A stretch of DNA of 64,000 nucleotides from Naegleria lovaniensis (lineage: Eukaryota; Heterolobosea; Eutetramitea; Acrasida; Naegleriidae): contig NW_025407880.1 of NCBI RefSeq assembly GCF_003324165.1, positions 1 to 64,000 of the forward strand. The letters run 5' to 3'. Below the pieces are notes generated by a model. The model saw only the letters and a list, made by a program, of their open reading frames with translations. It had not been told where the DNA came from and did not search any database. Positions 10,207 to 20,895 of this stretch are shown in pieces. Numbering within the stretch: position 1 is the first letter of the stretch; each line of letters begins with the position of its first letter. The translations under genes and the position numbers were made by a program.

Positions 10207-11740
10207 TGTTAAATATTGCTGCAATATAATGAGGATAATGAGTAATGATGGAAAATGTGGTCGTTGTTGACGAGTATACAGGTGTATCGGACCCCAAGTC
10301 TTTTGTGAATAAAAACCTTTCTGCTTGCCAAAGGAATCAAACACCAAAGGAATGCTCTCGCGCTTTTTTTTTTCTCTTTAAAAAAAAATTTCGCGAACAC
10401 TCAATGATCCTTTTTGGAGTGTGGGTAAGCATTTGGAAAAATTCCCTGCTTCGTTCTTCCGAATGAATTCTCTTGTTCTGCTCACGAGAGAGCTTGGAGG
10501 TGCTGGAATGGTCCGATGGATGATGAGTGTTGGTTGTGAGCTTCCCACAGAGAGAGAAGAAGGAGAAAATGAAATATTTGGAAATTCTCCAGTATGCTCG
10601 CTCATTACAACCATCATAATGAGATTTGTAATGAACGGAAAATGGTGCAATAATGGCATGACAAGGACGAGCCGTTGTATGTATCTTTTGAGGGATATGA
10701 TCAACTTGTGGAGCTTCCATTCAGCAACACTTTCCATCTCGCTGCAATCTCGTCAAGACAATTAAGGTCCAATGAATAGAGTACTGTTCTCCAAGGCATC
10801 TTTATTGGTTGAACAAGTGTTTCAATGAGGAAATTTAAATGGATCTGATTTTGGGATTGGATTGGATTGACTGACAGAAAGTTCAAAAATAAACGCTGGA
10901 GCAATCCGATCCAATCCTTCGATCCTGGGAAATTAAATTACCTCAATGAGGCAATTTTATTTGGTGGAAGTTGTTGGGATGGAGTGGATTGACTTTTGTA
11001 ACATTTTTGTAATAAAATGAAAGTACGCTGGTTTACAAAATGAAGATCAGAATAAATCCTTGAATAATATCGTGTTTTGAACGTGGAAAGAGTGAATTCA
11101 TTGAATGAAAGTGGGTTTCAATCAAAATATTGGCAAACAGTTCCAGAAATTTACTTCAATTTTGTTAAGAGCGTTGAACAATCTAGTTAACTCTGTTTTA
11201 CACAAGCTCTGGATGAAATAGCTGAGTTGAGTAGTGTCACGAATCAATTTTTGACCCTCAATATTTCAGAGTTGGTGACCATAAAACCAGGTTCATCTCA
11301 CTTTGAATTGTCACCAGTGGCAGCCACATCCGTGTCTTTTCAGACGCTTGTATTCCACGAGTCGTTTCACCAACAGTTATGAACGTTTATTCTGATTTTT
11401 TAGAAGCTTCATCATTTTGAACCTCGTCAGAATTAGAAGCAAGCTGGCCAGTACCGAATCATTACCAACACATCTCATTCCAAAGTTAGGACGGAGTTGA
11501 TTAAAGCTGTTTTAACCATGTTAACAAAACCAAGTCCACTTCTAATTGGACTGGTTAGTGTCATCTTTATTCCTTGTGGAAGCGAAAAAATCTAAATGAC
11601 AACCTGATCTATCTGTTTGTCCGGGCCTGAAAAGTCAATCTCCACAACAACACCTCTCATTACTACACGTAACACGCAATACTCGACTGATAAAGCGCCT
11701 GCTCCAGAGGAATTTCAAAGACAATCAAGAAAAAAAACAA
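10207..11740. other. Long divergent intergenic region
   Basis: These 1.5 kb separate two divergently transcribed genes, so both promoters should lie here. Close to the LYS2 start is an A/T-run pair (about 10361-10390) next to TTTCGCGAA. A coding-like but broken stretch at 11071-11382 is listed separately. No tRNA or other RNA gene is evident. Confidence 0.5.
11071..11382 (+). pseudogene. Coding-like remnant with one in-frame stop
   Basis: Read in one frame from 11071, this stretch gives 103 codons of ordinary amino-acid composition, broken only by a TAA at 11188-11190 and closed by TGA at 11380-11382. The sequence around the stop gives no splice sites far enough apart to remove it. It could be a decayed exon of an unknown gene or chance. 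No family is recognised. Confidence 0.25.
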
Positions 11741-14700
11741 ATGAAATACTTCAACAAGGGTGTCTTCAACAAGAATGTTGTTCAAATTGTTGGTACTCGA
11801 ATTGGTTTGCTTTTCTTACTTGCTCTCGCATGTCATGCAGCAGCACTTGTTGTTGCCGCGTCTGATGTGAATTGGTCCACTCTCAATGCTGACCAACTTT
11901 CACAACTTCCCAACAGTGCTTTCAATTCCATGTCTTCTTCAGATCTTTCCTCCATTCCTCCAACAGCTTGCAGTGGATTCAAGTATTCTCAAGTTTCAAG
12001 TGTCAATGATTATGCATGTAGTGGATTCAAGAGTGCATGTTTCTCTAACATGCTATCATCTGCTTTCACTGGATTTACATCATCATGTTTTAGTAAGATT
12101 CCAAACCAAGAGTTGAGTGGAATCAATTCTGCTGAAAAGTTTGGAAAATTGAGTACAAATGTCATTGCTTCTCTTTCAAGCAGTGCTATTGCTGCCTTGA
12201 ATGTGAGTGCTTGTGCTGGATTTAGTTATAATCAAGTAGCAGCCATCAACAATGACTATCCAACATCTGCTTGTTCTGGTTTCACTTCTCAATGTTTTAA
12301 TGCCATTCCTTTGGAAAGTTTATCAGATTTGACATCATCCTGTGTTGGTAATTTGGATGCAAGTATGGTCAACCAAATTTCTGGATCAAGTATTGCCAAC
12401 TTTCCTGCTGCCTCATTCTCTGGATGGACTCAAAATCAAGTTGTCAAATTGACAAGTTTTGATATTTGTTCAAATTTCAGTCAAAATCAAATCGGTGCTA
12501 TGAACAATGATTATCCTGTCTTTGTTTGCAGCGCTTTACAAGCATCATGTTTGTCAGCAATGCAACCTAGTGCATATGCTGGAATGACTTCAGCTTGTGT
12601 GAATCAATTAGATGTTTCACAAATTAATGGGATTTCACAACCTGAACAAATTTCAAACATTCCTGCTTCTTCTTTTGCTGGGTTCTCATCCAATCAAATT
12701 GCCAAGTTTCCTCCAAAGACATGCTCTGGGCTCAACTCGAATCAAGCTACCAAGTTGGATAATTCTTATCCAAAATATGCGTGTCAAGGTTTCAAATCAG
12801 AATGTCTTTCAAACATTCCAGCAAACGCTTTCACTGGGTTTTCAAGTACTTGTGTTTCACAAGTCAATGCAGTTCAGATGAGTGGATTATTAGCCTCTCA
12901 ATTGGCACAAATTCCTAACTCTGCCTATTCAGGTTTCACCTCAAATCAAATTTCCTATTTAAACCCTACCTCATGTTCTGGTATTTCAAGCACTCAAATT
13001 TCCAATCTTAACAATGGTTATCCAAATTATGCCTGTCAAGGTTTCAAGTCAGAGTGTCTTTCCAATATCTCAGATAGCTCTTACAGTGGCTTCACAAGTA
13101 CTTGCATTAATTATTTGGCGGCATCTCAGGTGAATGGAATTTCAGCCTCTCAATTGAAACAGATCACACCAAATGCGTTCAGTGGTTTCACATCACAGCA
13201 AGTTTCAAATTGGAACCCTTCCTCATGTTCTGGTATTTCAAGCTCCCAACTTTCCAATCTCAACAATGGCTATCCAAACTATGCGTGTCAAGGTTTCAAA
13301 TCTGAATGCCTTTCAAACATTCCAGAAAGCTCTTACAGTGGCTTTACAAGTACTTGCATTAATTATTTGGTGCCATCTCAGGTGAATGGAATTTCAGCTT
13401 CACAAATGAAACAGATCACTCCAAATGCGTTCGGTGGCTTCACCTCACAACAAGTTTCAAATTGGAATCCTTCCTCATGTACTGGAATTACAAGTTCCCA
13501 AGTTTCATCTTTAAACAATGGATATCCAAACTTTGCATGTCAAGGTCTCACAGCAACATGCCTTTCGAATATTTCAGATTCAAGTTATTCCGGATTCAAT
13601 TCGGCTTGTCTTTCGATTATACCTCCACAAAGTATGAAAGGAATTGGCGCATCTCAGTTGACAAATATTCCATACAATCAAATCAATGGACTCGTACAAG
13701 ATCAAGTTGCAATGCTGAATAATTCTACATGCTCTGGATTCACTTCTTTTCAAATTAACCGATTAAGCAATTCTGGATGTAGTGGTTTCCAATATGGATG
13801 CTTGTCTGAATTGACACCTCTCAATATTGTATCTTCTTTGACCTCTCAATGCTTTTCAAACATTCCCTCTTCCTCTGTGTCTGGATTTAAAGTTGAGACT
13901 ATTCCTTACTTTACATCAGATACCCTTTCAGGTCTTCAATTGAATCAACTTGTGGCATGGCTCAATTCATATGGAGAGAAATATTTTGTTTCAGTGGCCA
14001 CTCAAAAACAATTGTCAACAGTGAACAGTGGTGTTGTGTTACAATTCAAGGAAAAGATTGAAAAGTCTGAAATTCAGAGATATAGAACATTGGAATCCAA
14101 TCAACTCTCTTCAACAACATGGTTGCAATTAAGTCTTTCCACAGATGACTCCTTGAAGAATGTTTTAAATGCAAACACCATGACAGATATTACTTTTGCT
14201 CAGACATTCTATGGTCTTCTCAACAATGTCAACATGTTACCGAGAGATGTTTTTTCAAAACTCCAAGTTTCATCATTCTATTATTTTTTAAGTGACACTG
14301 TGAGTGGATTCACAGCTGAACAAATTTCTTACATTATGCCTTCAGCATTTGAAAATCCAAATGGAATTTCAAGAAATGTTGCATATATTAATCCAAACTC
14401 AGTGAAAGGAATTACGTATCAACAACTCGACGTGCTTCTCAAATATGATTATCTTGGAAGAATATTCACTTGCAAGCAATTCATGGCAATGACTCAATAT
14501 CAAGTGGACTATATTAGAAATACCAACAGTTACAAACAATTGGTTGGTAAATGTGGAACTCCAAATCCACCTCCACAACCATCTGGATCGCTGTTTCCAC
14601 CTCCACCTCCACATCCACCATCACCAAGTCCATTAACATCAAATTCGGTTCAACCAGTCCAAAGCAAAAAGCCTCAACCAAGAAGATCACTCGGAATGAG

Positions 14701-14770
14701 TGATATCAAACACGGTACAAGCTGTTTTGTTTTGATCATAATGACAGTGTTTGTTTTGATGTTGCAATAA
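11741..14770 (+). CDS. Large surface protein of tandem Cys/Ser/Gly repeats, likely GPI-anchored
   Basis: This 1009-aa protein begins with a signal peptide or signal anchor (hydrophobic residues about 17-38). About 650 residues of tandem units of roughly 21 aa follow. Units follow the pattern SGFTS-x-Q/C-hydrophobic-xx-hydrophobic-xPxx-hydrophobic, and the Cys residues alternate in register. Four units make a higher-order 84-aa block that repeats almost identically (252 bp between 13178 and 13430). A non-repeat segment (about 700-930) leads to a Pro-rich stalk (PNPPPQPSG, PPPPPHPPSPSP) and a short hydrophobic C-terminal tail (FVLIIMTVFVLMLQ) typical of a GPI-attachment signal or a tail TM. I infer a solenoid-like cell-surface or adhesive protein. 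The repeat periodicity is LRR-like but lacks the classic LxxLxLxxN. Confidence 0.75.
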   Translation: MKYFNKGVFNKNVVQIVGTRIGLLFLLALACHAAALVVAASDVNWSTLNADQLSQLPNSAFNSMSSSDLSSIPPTACSGFKYSQVSSVNDYACSGFKSACFSNMLSSAFTGFTSSCFSKIPNQELSGINSAEKFGKLSTNVIASLSSSAIAALNVSACAGFSYNQVAAINNDYPTSACSGFTSQCFNAIPLESLSDLTSSCVGNLDASMVNQISGSSIANFPAASFSGWTQNQVVKLTSFDICSNFSQNQIGAMNNDYPVFVCSALQASCLSAMQPSAYAGMTSACVNQLDVSQINGISQPEQISNIPASSFAGFSSNQIAKFPPKTCSGLNSNQATKLDNSYPKYACQGFKSECLSNIPANAFTGFSSTCVSQVNAVQMSGLLASQLAQIPNSAYSGFTSNQISYLNPTSCSGISSTQISNLNNGYPNYACQGFKSECLSNISDSSYSGFTSTCINYLAASQVNGISASQLKQITPNAFSGFTSQQVSNWNPSSCSGISSSQLSNLNNGYPNYACQGFKSECLSNIPESSYSGFTSTCINYLVPSQVNGISASQMKQITPNAFGGFTSQQVSNWNPSSCTGITSSQVSSLNNGYPNFACQGLTATCLSNISDSSYSGFNSACLSIIPPQSMKGIGASQLTNIPYNQINGLVQDQVAMLNNSTCSGFTSFQINRLSNSGCSGFQYGCLSELTPLNIVSSLTSQCFSNIPSSSVSGFKVETIPYFTSDTLSGLQLNQLVAWLNSYGEKYFVSVATQKQLSTVNSGVVLQFKEKIEKSEIQRYRTLESNQLSSTTWLQLSLSTDDSLKNVLNANTMTDITFAQTFYGLLNNVNMLPRDVFSKLQVSSFYYFLSDTVSGFTAEQISYIMPSAFENPNGISRNVAYINPNSVKGITYQQLDVLLKYDYLGRIFTCKQFMAMTQYQVDYIRNTNSYKQLVGKCGTPNPPPQPSGSLFPPPPPHPPSPSPLTSNSVQPVQSKKPQPRRSLGMSDIKHGTSCFVLIIMTVFVLMLQ
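12926..13600 (+). repeat. 252-bp (84-codon) coding tandem repeats
   Basis: Within the surface-protein gene, blocks starting near 12926, 13178 and 13430 repeat with a 252-bp period and strong nucleotide identity, including synonymous sites. An example is AATTATTTGG(T/C)G(C/G)CATCTCAG around 13110 and 13362. This implies recent tandem duplication or conversion inside the gene. Confidence 0.8.
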
Positions 14771-15140
14771 ACTTGTGTTCTTTTCAATTAATTTTGATGA
14801 ATTTTGAATTAATTATGAATTAAATAATTATAAATTTGCATGAAATCTTCAGATCATTATTTCAATCTCTTTTGTATCCACTTGTTGTGTTATGTCATCT
14901 CTCATTATTTTCTGAACAGTTTTCACGAATACCAATGAATAGCAGTGATCACAACTCCATTCCGTTGCAACAAATCGTTTCAAATATTTTTTTAAAGATT
15001 GCATCAAGTCTGGCTGTTGAAAACGAGTGATCACTCGCCCATAAGGACAGTTAAGGCTCACATCAAGAAAGAACAACAATTTTCAAGTTTTACAAAAAAT
15101 ACACGAATTTATCTAAACTTGATGTGCATCCAAGGTTAAT
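14771..15140. other. Convergent intergenic region
   Basis: AT-rich 3' flanks of two convergent genes (surface protein and actin). Only short open frames of under 80 codons occur, on both strands, with no recognisable product. Nothing else is seen. Confidence 0.5.
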
Positions 15141-16268
15141 TTAGAAGCACTTTCTGTGGACAATACCTGGACCGGCATCCTCATATTCTTCCTTGGTGAT
15201 CCACATTTGTTGGAAGGTGGACAATGAAGCCAAGATGGAACCACCAATCCAGACAGAGTATTTTCTTTCTGGTGGAGCAACAACCTTAATCTTCATGGAA
15301 GCAGGAGCCATGTTGGTCAATTCCTTGGTCATTCTCTCAGCAATACCTTCGAACATGGTAGTACCACCAGACAAGACAACGTTTCCGTACAAGTCCTTTC
15401 TGATATCAATATCACACTTTCCGATGGAGTTGAAAGTAGTTTCATGAACACCAGCAGCTTCCATACCAATGAAGTTTGGTTGGAACAACACTTCTGGACA
15501 TCTGAATCGTTCGTTTCCAACAGTAATCACGTTACCATCAGGCAATTCGTAGGACTTTTCAACTGAGGAAGATTCAGCAGCAACCTTCATTTCTTGTTCA
15601 AAGTCCAAAGCAATATAACAGAGCTTTTCCTTGATATCTCTGACAATTTCTCTCTCAGCAGTGGTGTTGAATGAGTAACCACGTTCCATGAGAATCTTCA
15701 TCAAGTAATCAGTCAAATCTCTACCAGCCAAATCCAATCTCAAAATGGCGTGTGGCAAAGCATAACCTTCATAGATTGGAACAGTGTGAGAGACACCATC
15801 ACCAGAGTCCAAGACAATACCAGTAGTACGACCAGAAGCATACAAGGACAAGACAGCTTGAATAGCGACATACATGGCTGGAACGGAGAAGGTCTCGAAC
15901 ATGATTTGAGTCATCTTCTCTCTGTTGGCCTTTGGATTCAATGGAGCTTCAGTCAACAAGACTGGATGTTCCTCTGGAGCAACTCTCAATTCATTGTAGA
16001 AGGTGTGATGCCAGATCTTTTCCATATCATCCCAATTGGTAACAATACCGTGTTCAATTGGATACTTCAAAGTCAAAATACCTCTCTTGGATTGAGCTTC
16101 ATCACCAACGTAGGCATCCTTGTTACCCATACCAACCATGATGGACTTTTGCTTTGGTCTACCAATGATAGATGGGAAAACAGCTCTTGGTGCATCATCA
16201 CCAGCGAAACCGGCCTTACACATACCAGATCCGTTATCGACAACGAGTGCTTGAACGTCTTCAGACAT
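15141..16268 (-). CDS. Conventional actin
   Basis: The protein is 375 aa, exactly the length of conventional actin, and colinear throughout. It has [20 protein letters not shown], the [20 protein letters not shown] block, the nucleotide-binding [18 protein letters not shown] and the C-terminal GIVHRKCF. It forms microfilaments for amoeboid movement, endocytosis and cytokinesis. There is no intron. Codon use is strongly biased to C-ending codons (AAG, GTC, ATC, TTC), unlike most neighbours, as expected of a very highly expressed gene. Naegleria genomes carry many actin copies, so this is probably one of a family. The upstream flank has a TG-rich stretch right before the ATG. Confidence 0.98.
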
Positions 16269-16992
16269 TTTGTGTGTGTTTGTTGTTGGGAAGTTGTTGA
16301 GGTTTTTTTGTTTGTGAAAAAGAATGATCGGGATTGAGTTTTTATTGTGAATGGAAGCCTGTCAACTTGACGAAAAAATGACATCCCATCAATCATGTGG
16401 TTGATGTTTACAATGCTTGTCTGGCAGGTTGGTCTGACGTGCCACTGGGAGATGATCAAGGAAGTGAGTACTTGAATGAGGGACCTGATGGTGTGGCCAA
16501 ATGCTTTCTGATGAACAATTTGAGACCCTTTGTTAAGTGAGGACACAAAGAATGGCCGAATCATGATGGAATTTGTTATCGAAATTAAAGAATAACCTTT
16601 GCAAGGCTGACATAATTTAGTCCAGGCAGTCGAGGTTGATTTAATAAATTTGTGAATAAATTCAAAAAAATGTTTCAACATTGGTGTATGTGATTATCTT
16701 TTCTCACCTCTCCTCAGGGTCACTTGGTGAAGATGTTGTTTGAAAAACCTTCAACAGCAACGAACTTGCTTTCAAGCAACAACACATCATGACGCCAATA
16801 CATCTCACCAACCATCATCAGCCACATGTCGATCTTTCAATACAACACTCTCGGGAGACAGTAGTTATGACCGATTCAAGAAGATCATAGATAGATTCAA
16901 AATGCTTTGGCAGCCAAAAAAGCATCAGTGAATCTGTTGAACACTCATCAGGCAATCAATTTTACTTTATACACAGCTAACAAAGTGAAAAA

Positions 16993-17014
16993 TATAGGGA
17001 TAATGATCCCTATA
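16993..17014. repeat. Perfect 9-bp inverted repeat with 4-base loop
   Basis: TATAGGGAT, AATG, ATCCCTATA: a perfect palindromic hairpin alone in intergenic DNA upstream of actin. It could be a protein-binding site or a small structure. Function is not known. Confidence 0.6.
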
Positions 17015-17181
17015 GAATCGAAGAATTGTATACATTAACACGTGACGAATTGTTGGTTGATTTTTTCTTAGGAGATGTTTATCAATGGACGTTACTTCTT
17101 TGAGCCAAGAAATGATATAATCAAACATCCACTTTCGTGATTAGTACAGAATGAACTAAAAGAATCACTACGGCCGTTAAG

Positions 17182-17577
17182 ATGACATATTCCAAAACAA
17201 TTATCAACATCACACATTTTACAAACAATCCAATTATATACTTGTTGATATTGAGAATAATTTTAGGATATTACAGGTTCTACATGGAAATCGATTCAAG
17301 TCATACCCTGCTTCCATTGAAAAAAATTTGGAGAAGGTTTTGTTTTATCATAAGACCATCGTGCGACATTTCACAAACAAGACGATTTAATAAGCAAAAA
17401 CTAACCTTCTCTATATATTCACAAGCACTGGTGTCACAATTAGTGGAAGAATTGAATTTATCAATGAAGAATTCTGTATTTGCTCAACCAACGCCCATTA
17501 TTGAAAATTGGAGACTATTTCATGATTACACCAGAGTACAACAGTCATCTATTATAGCATATTGTTTGCAAAATTAG
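17182..17577 (+). pseudogene. Orphan open frame overlapping dispersed repeat B
   Basis: This 131-codon frame starts with an ATG and has a hydrophobic, then basic, N-terminal half and a more ordinary C-terminal half (about residues 85-131). Only the C-terminal part is shared with the broken copy near 1 kb. The conservation of that part in two places suggests it was once coding. The short length and decay of the other copy suggest a remnant. The family is not recognised, and it may still be an intact small gene. Confidence 0.25.
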
Positions 17578-17608
17578 ACAAATTCGCAAAATAGTTCAAA
17601 GGAAGAAG
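17482..17608 (+). repeat. Dispersed repeat, copy B
   Basis: Homologous to 939-1060 in the same orientation (see copy A). The best-matching core is ATTATTGAAAATTGGAGAC to CAAAGGAAGAA. The two copies are about 16.5 kb apart. Confidence 0.6.
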
Positions 17609-18108
17609 CCAAAAGAGAAACCTTGAGATGGATGTTTGTAGAAGATAATGAAGGTGGGGAGCTGCAAGAGATTTCAAACTTTCCGTTTTGAACTCGACAA
17701 CACTTTGTTTGATCTTGTTCCAATGCCATCCAGCAAGCATTGGTCCAGCATTATTTCATCAGCATTGAATTTGTCCCAAGGACACTTTACATCAGGATGA
17801 CTTGTTCCGGCCCTAAGAAAACAAACAGCAAAAAGACCATCTCCATAATCAATGATCATTGAAAACAAACAATTTACACAACACGAAACTAGAGTCCAAC
17901 CCTTTACAATTGAAACCGCTATCTTAAGCTGTGTCCCAATCAGCAAGGTCTTCTCATTAAATGGAACAAATTATGTTGCTTGAATTCTGTTTTGTGTTTG
18001 ACAAGCGGTGGCACAATAAACGGACGACGGTGAAATCTTGTCTTAACTATCATTGAATCCAAACTCCCATTTATTAATGCCTAATGTTGTGTTTTAATTA
18101 CATTTCCA

Positions 18109-19416
18109 TCATTTGAATAATTCCTTATTCACCTCCATTTTCGCACCTTGACATTCTTTTGTTTCGTTGCCACTTTGTTCTGGTTTAGTGCTAATTGAAA
18201 TGTTTTGTAAACTCTCAACTAAATCATTTTCTTCTTTGTCTGATGATTGTTCGTTGGTGTTTGGTTGTGTGTTTGATTGGATAGGTTGAACAATTGGTTG
18301 AGAAGCTGGCGGAACAACAACATTTGGTTGTCTAGTTGGAACCACAGGTGGAAGAATAGGTCTAGTAATTGGCTGGCTTGGTGGAACCACTGATGGAACC
18401 ACAGGCTGAACAATTTGTCCAGTAACTGGTGTGCTTGTTGGAACTACATGTAAAGAAGGTCTAACAGTTGGTTGGCTTGTTGGAACAGTTGGTTTGTTAG
18501 ATGAAACCACAGGCCTTACTGGTAGACTAGATTGTGTGCTTGATTGGCTAGATGCAACCACTGACGGAACTACAGGTTGAACAACTTGTCCAGTAACTGG
18601 TGTGCTTGTTGGAACTTCATGTAGAGAAGGTCTAATAATTGGTTGGCTTGTTGGAACAGTTGGGTTGTTAGATGGAACAACATGTCTTACTGGTTGACTA
18701 GGTTGAACAATACTTGGTTTCCCAAATAACGCACCAACAATATTTTGCATCGACGATGGTTGATATTTCAATTGTAGATGCTTTGAGACCGGATAGTGAT
18801 TGCCGTCAGGAGGTAGATGGTTCAAAACGATGGTTTGAGTTGCAATGAAGTGATTAGTATAAAGGATCTCATCAATCGAGTTTCCTCCTGTTGTTGTTGG
18901 TTGCCTGGTTTCACCGAAACCACATAGTAAACTAACACCAGTATCGATAGGAATAGTATATGGAGAAAAAGTGCAGTTAAAATCTCCAGCAATAATTACT
19001 GGTTGCCAAAAAGGCAATTTCAAGAGCAAAGAACTCAAAGTACTCAAGTTTGTAGTTGAGTCGTTCTTTCTTCCATGAACGTTGATACATAAAGGATCAA
19101 CTCTAAAATTGGAGGCAATGGAAATATCAGTAGTGTCGTATGCGAATGCGGCACCTGGCTTCTTTTTAACTAAGGTCAAATTGTGATAGGAATTCCTAAT
19201 ATTACTAGAGTACTTTTCCCAACCCTCACCAAAATATGACACCGTTCTCTCCACCGCTGCCTTGGAACCTAGTTCTTGAAGGAATATAATGTCATATGTT
19301 TCTTTGAATTGATTCATTATGGCTTGCATTTGAATCACTCCTTGCTCTGATTGTGGATTGTTTGTTTTACCAACATTCCAAGTTAATACTTTTAAATACG
19401 GAAGGTTTAAATCCAT
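18109..19416 (-). CDS. Endonuclease/exonuclease/phosphatase-fold protein with Pro/Thr/Val repeat tail
   Basis: This is 435 aa. The N-terminal half (about 1-215) has the EEP (DNase I/Mg-dependent phosphodiesterase) signature: LTWNVG (metal/phosphate Asn), FLQELG (catalytic Glu), AGDFNC (Asp/Asn pair), SIDEILYT and a final His in NHYPVSKHL. All key residues are there, so an active phosphodiesterase is plausible. The substrate (nucleic acid, lipid or inositol phosphate) cannot be told. The C-terminal half is disordered and built of near-identical Pro/Val/Ser/Thr repeats (VPTSQP, PTSTPVTGQ, VVQPVVPSVV), with a large block of about 70 residues present twice. It ends in a charged tail. No signal peptide or TM is evident. 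Confidence 0.75.
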   Translation of the reverse strand: MDLNLPYLKVLTWNVGKTNNPQSEQGVIQMQAIMNQFKETYDIIFLQELGSKAAVERTVSYFGEGWEKYSSNIRNSYHNLTLVKKKPGAAFAYDTTDISIASNFRVDPLCINVHGRKNDSTTNLSTLSSLLLKLPFWQPVIIAGDFNCTFSPYTIPIDTGVSLLCGFGETRQPTTTGGNSIDEILYTNHFIATQTIVLNHLPPDGNHYPVSKHLQLKYQPSSMQNIVGALFGKPSIVQPSQPVRHVVPSNNPTVPTSQPIIRPSLHEVPTSTPVTGQVVQPVVPSVVASSQSSTQSSLPVRPVVSSNKPTVPTSQPTVRPSLHVVPTSTPVTGQIVQPVVPSVVPPSQPITRPILPPVVPTRQPNVVVPPASQPIVQPIQSNTQPNTNEQSSDKEENDLVESLQNISISTKPEQSGNETKECQGAKMEVNKELFK

Positions 19417-19940
19417 TTTGTTTGTGCTGTTGTTTTTTTTTGTTGTTGAATTCTGATAGTTGTTGCTGTGGAGGTTGGATTTTCAATGTTTTGGAGTTGA
19501 AACAAGGGCCTCAAAAACCTCAAAAGTTACTGAATTTTACAACAATTTTAGGTTTTTTGGTTTTGAATAGCATTCATTTTCCATATTTCAGCTCAAAACA
19601 GTCCAATATGTTTATTGCAATTTCGAAAGAAGCAACACATTTCCTGTTAAATATCAAAATTCTTTGATTTCAATCATTTTAATCTTTGGCAGAAAAGGAA
19701 GTGTAACTTTCACAATTGCCAAATGTGGCCAAAAAACAGATAACTTGTCGCATCTCATACGCACCGATGTCATGCTTACAGCTTTCATTCGTAAATGCCT
19801 TCAATCCATGCCAATTTTAAATCTTTGCTGCACTTGGCTCTCCGAAAGTTTCATCATTGTTGAAAGAATGAATTATTGAACTTTGATGGAATGGTTTAAC
19901 ATCGTTGTGCGTTGAGTAAAACAGTCTTCACAACCGAATA

Positions 19941-19967
19941 GGCTTGTCCTGTGAACGTTTAAACTTG
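19941..19967 (+). repeat. Left terminal inverted repeat of the 912-bp element
   Basis: Matches the right end in reverse complement with two mismatches and is preceded by TA. Confidence 0.8.
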
Positions 19968-20381
19968 CATTGTTTATTTTGGTCATGTTTAAACAAGTTT
20001 GAACAAGTTTTTAATTGTTTGAACTTGTTTATAAAGTTTATTATGTTTGTTCATGTTTGAACTGTTTAAACATTTGTGAACAGAAAACACGAGAATCACA
20101 AATAAATATAATTTAATTTAAAAAAATGAAAAACACACCACAACATTACCACTAACACTTCTGGTGGCGTAGTAATTATGACACGTTGCTCAATGATGTG
20201 TTTAATGCGCAAAGAAGCATCGCTCCCAATAATACATTTCTTGAAACAATAATGATATTCTTTCCCTTTAGCCATAATTATTCCGATTCGTATACCACTC
20301 TCAATTATTTCATTCACAGCCTTTCATTACCTCACTAAACCCCTAAAGTCTAAGAACTATTCATATCAATAATTTTCAAGA

Positions 20382-20579
20382 ATGCGATTAATTGTTGACA
20401 TTGAAACTCAGGTCAGTGATGTCAAAGATTATTTGACTGCTGTTGGAATGTTGAAATACGAATTTGGTTACTATTCACCTTGGTCCGAGAAATTAGTTGT
20501 GTGTTTGGATGGGAAGTTTTTTCTGCCCCTCATTATACCAGAGACCTTGTTACACGATTATGAAATGGATACCAAATAG
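20382..20579 (+). CDS. Small hypothetical ORF inside the 912-bp element
   Basis: This 65-aa frame starts with a true ATG and has plausible composition (MRLIVDIETQVSDV at the start), but it has no recognised domain. It lies wholly within the foldback element and may be captured host sequence or chance. Confidence 0.25.
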   Translation: MRLIVDIETQVSDVKDYLTAVGMLKYEFGYYSPWSEKLVVCLDGKFFLPLIIPETLLHDYEMDTK

Positions 20580-20825
20580 GATGGTTTATAATTTCGATGA
20601 TTTGGATCCAAAAATCTTCGATATCCCGAATGAAAGCTAACTAATTTTCTTTCCCTACAAAACGCAAAATGAAAAAGGTGACAAATAGGAAGAAATTTCA
20701 ATTCTTTAGAAATTAATTTTCGTTTGAACGTTTAAACGTTTGAACGAGATTAAACGTTTGAACTAGTTTGAACATGTTTATGTTGTTTATTTTTGTTTAA
20801 ACATGTTTATTGTTTAAAGTTTAAC

Positions 20826-20852
20826 CAAGTTTGAACGTTTACAGGACAAGCC
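20826..20852 (-). repeat. Right terminal inverted repeat of the 912-bp element
   Basis: Reverse complement of the left end with two mismatches; followed by TA. Confidence 0.8.
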
Positions 20853-20895
20853 TAATGTTCCAAGCTTTCACGAAAAAGTTGAATTTCAAAAAAAA

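Larger units (their letters stand above)
16269..18108. other. 1.8-kb intergenic region with repeat and hairpin
   Basis: No confident gene. It contains a perfect hairpin (16993-17014), an open frame at 17182-17577 that overlaps dispersed repeat copy B, and the actin upstream flank. A minus-strand open stretch at 17674-17946 has no recognisable domain. Confidence 0.5.
19941..20852. mobile_element. 912-bp MITE-like foldback element with 27-bp TIRs
   Basis: The two ends are inverted copies of each other. Positions 19941-19967 and the reverse complement of 20826-20852 both begin GGCTTGTCCTGT and match at 25 of 27 positions. Both ends are flanked by TA (19939-19940 and 20853-20854), consistent with a TA target duplication. 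AAT on each side is another reading of the boundary. Subterminal regions are rich in GTTTAAAC palindromes (19957, 19987, 20064, 20730, 20795) and GTTTGAAC variants. The interior (about 20100-20680) holds no transposase, only a possible 65-codon ORF. It therefore looks like a non-autonomous DNA transposon mobilised in trans. It ends 43 bp before the Hsp70-like start codon. Confidence 0.8.

Noticed and set aside
10207-10347. 47-codon upstream extension of LYS2
   Set aside because: No family similarity, and it begins outside the usual protein start; the ATG at 10206 is preferred.
16997-17003. Resemblance to the start of a homing-endonuclease (I-SceI) site
   Set aside because: Only a few bases match and they are part of a palindrome; no endonuclease gene is nearby.
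17674-17946. 90-codon minus-strand frame near repeat B
   Set aside because: No domain or splice partner; amino-acid composition gives no support.
20096-20317. 73-codon minus-strand frame inside the 912-bp element
   Set aside because: Does not begin with ATG at its 5' end, composition is not protein-like, and no domain is seen.
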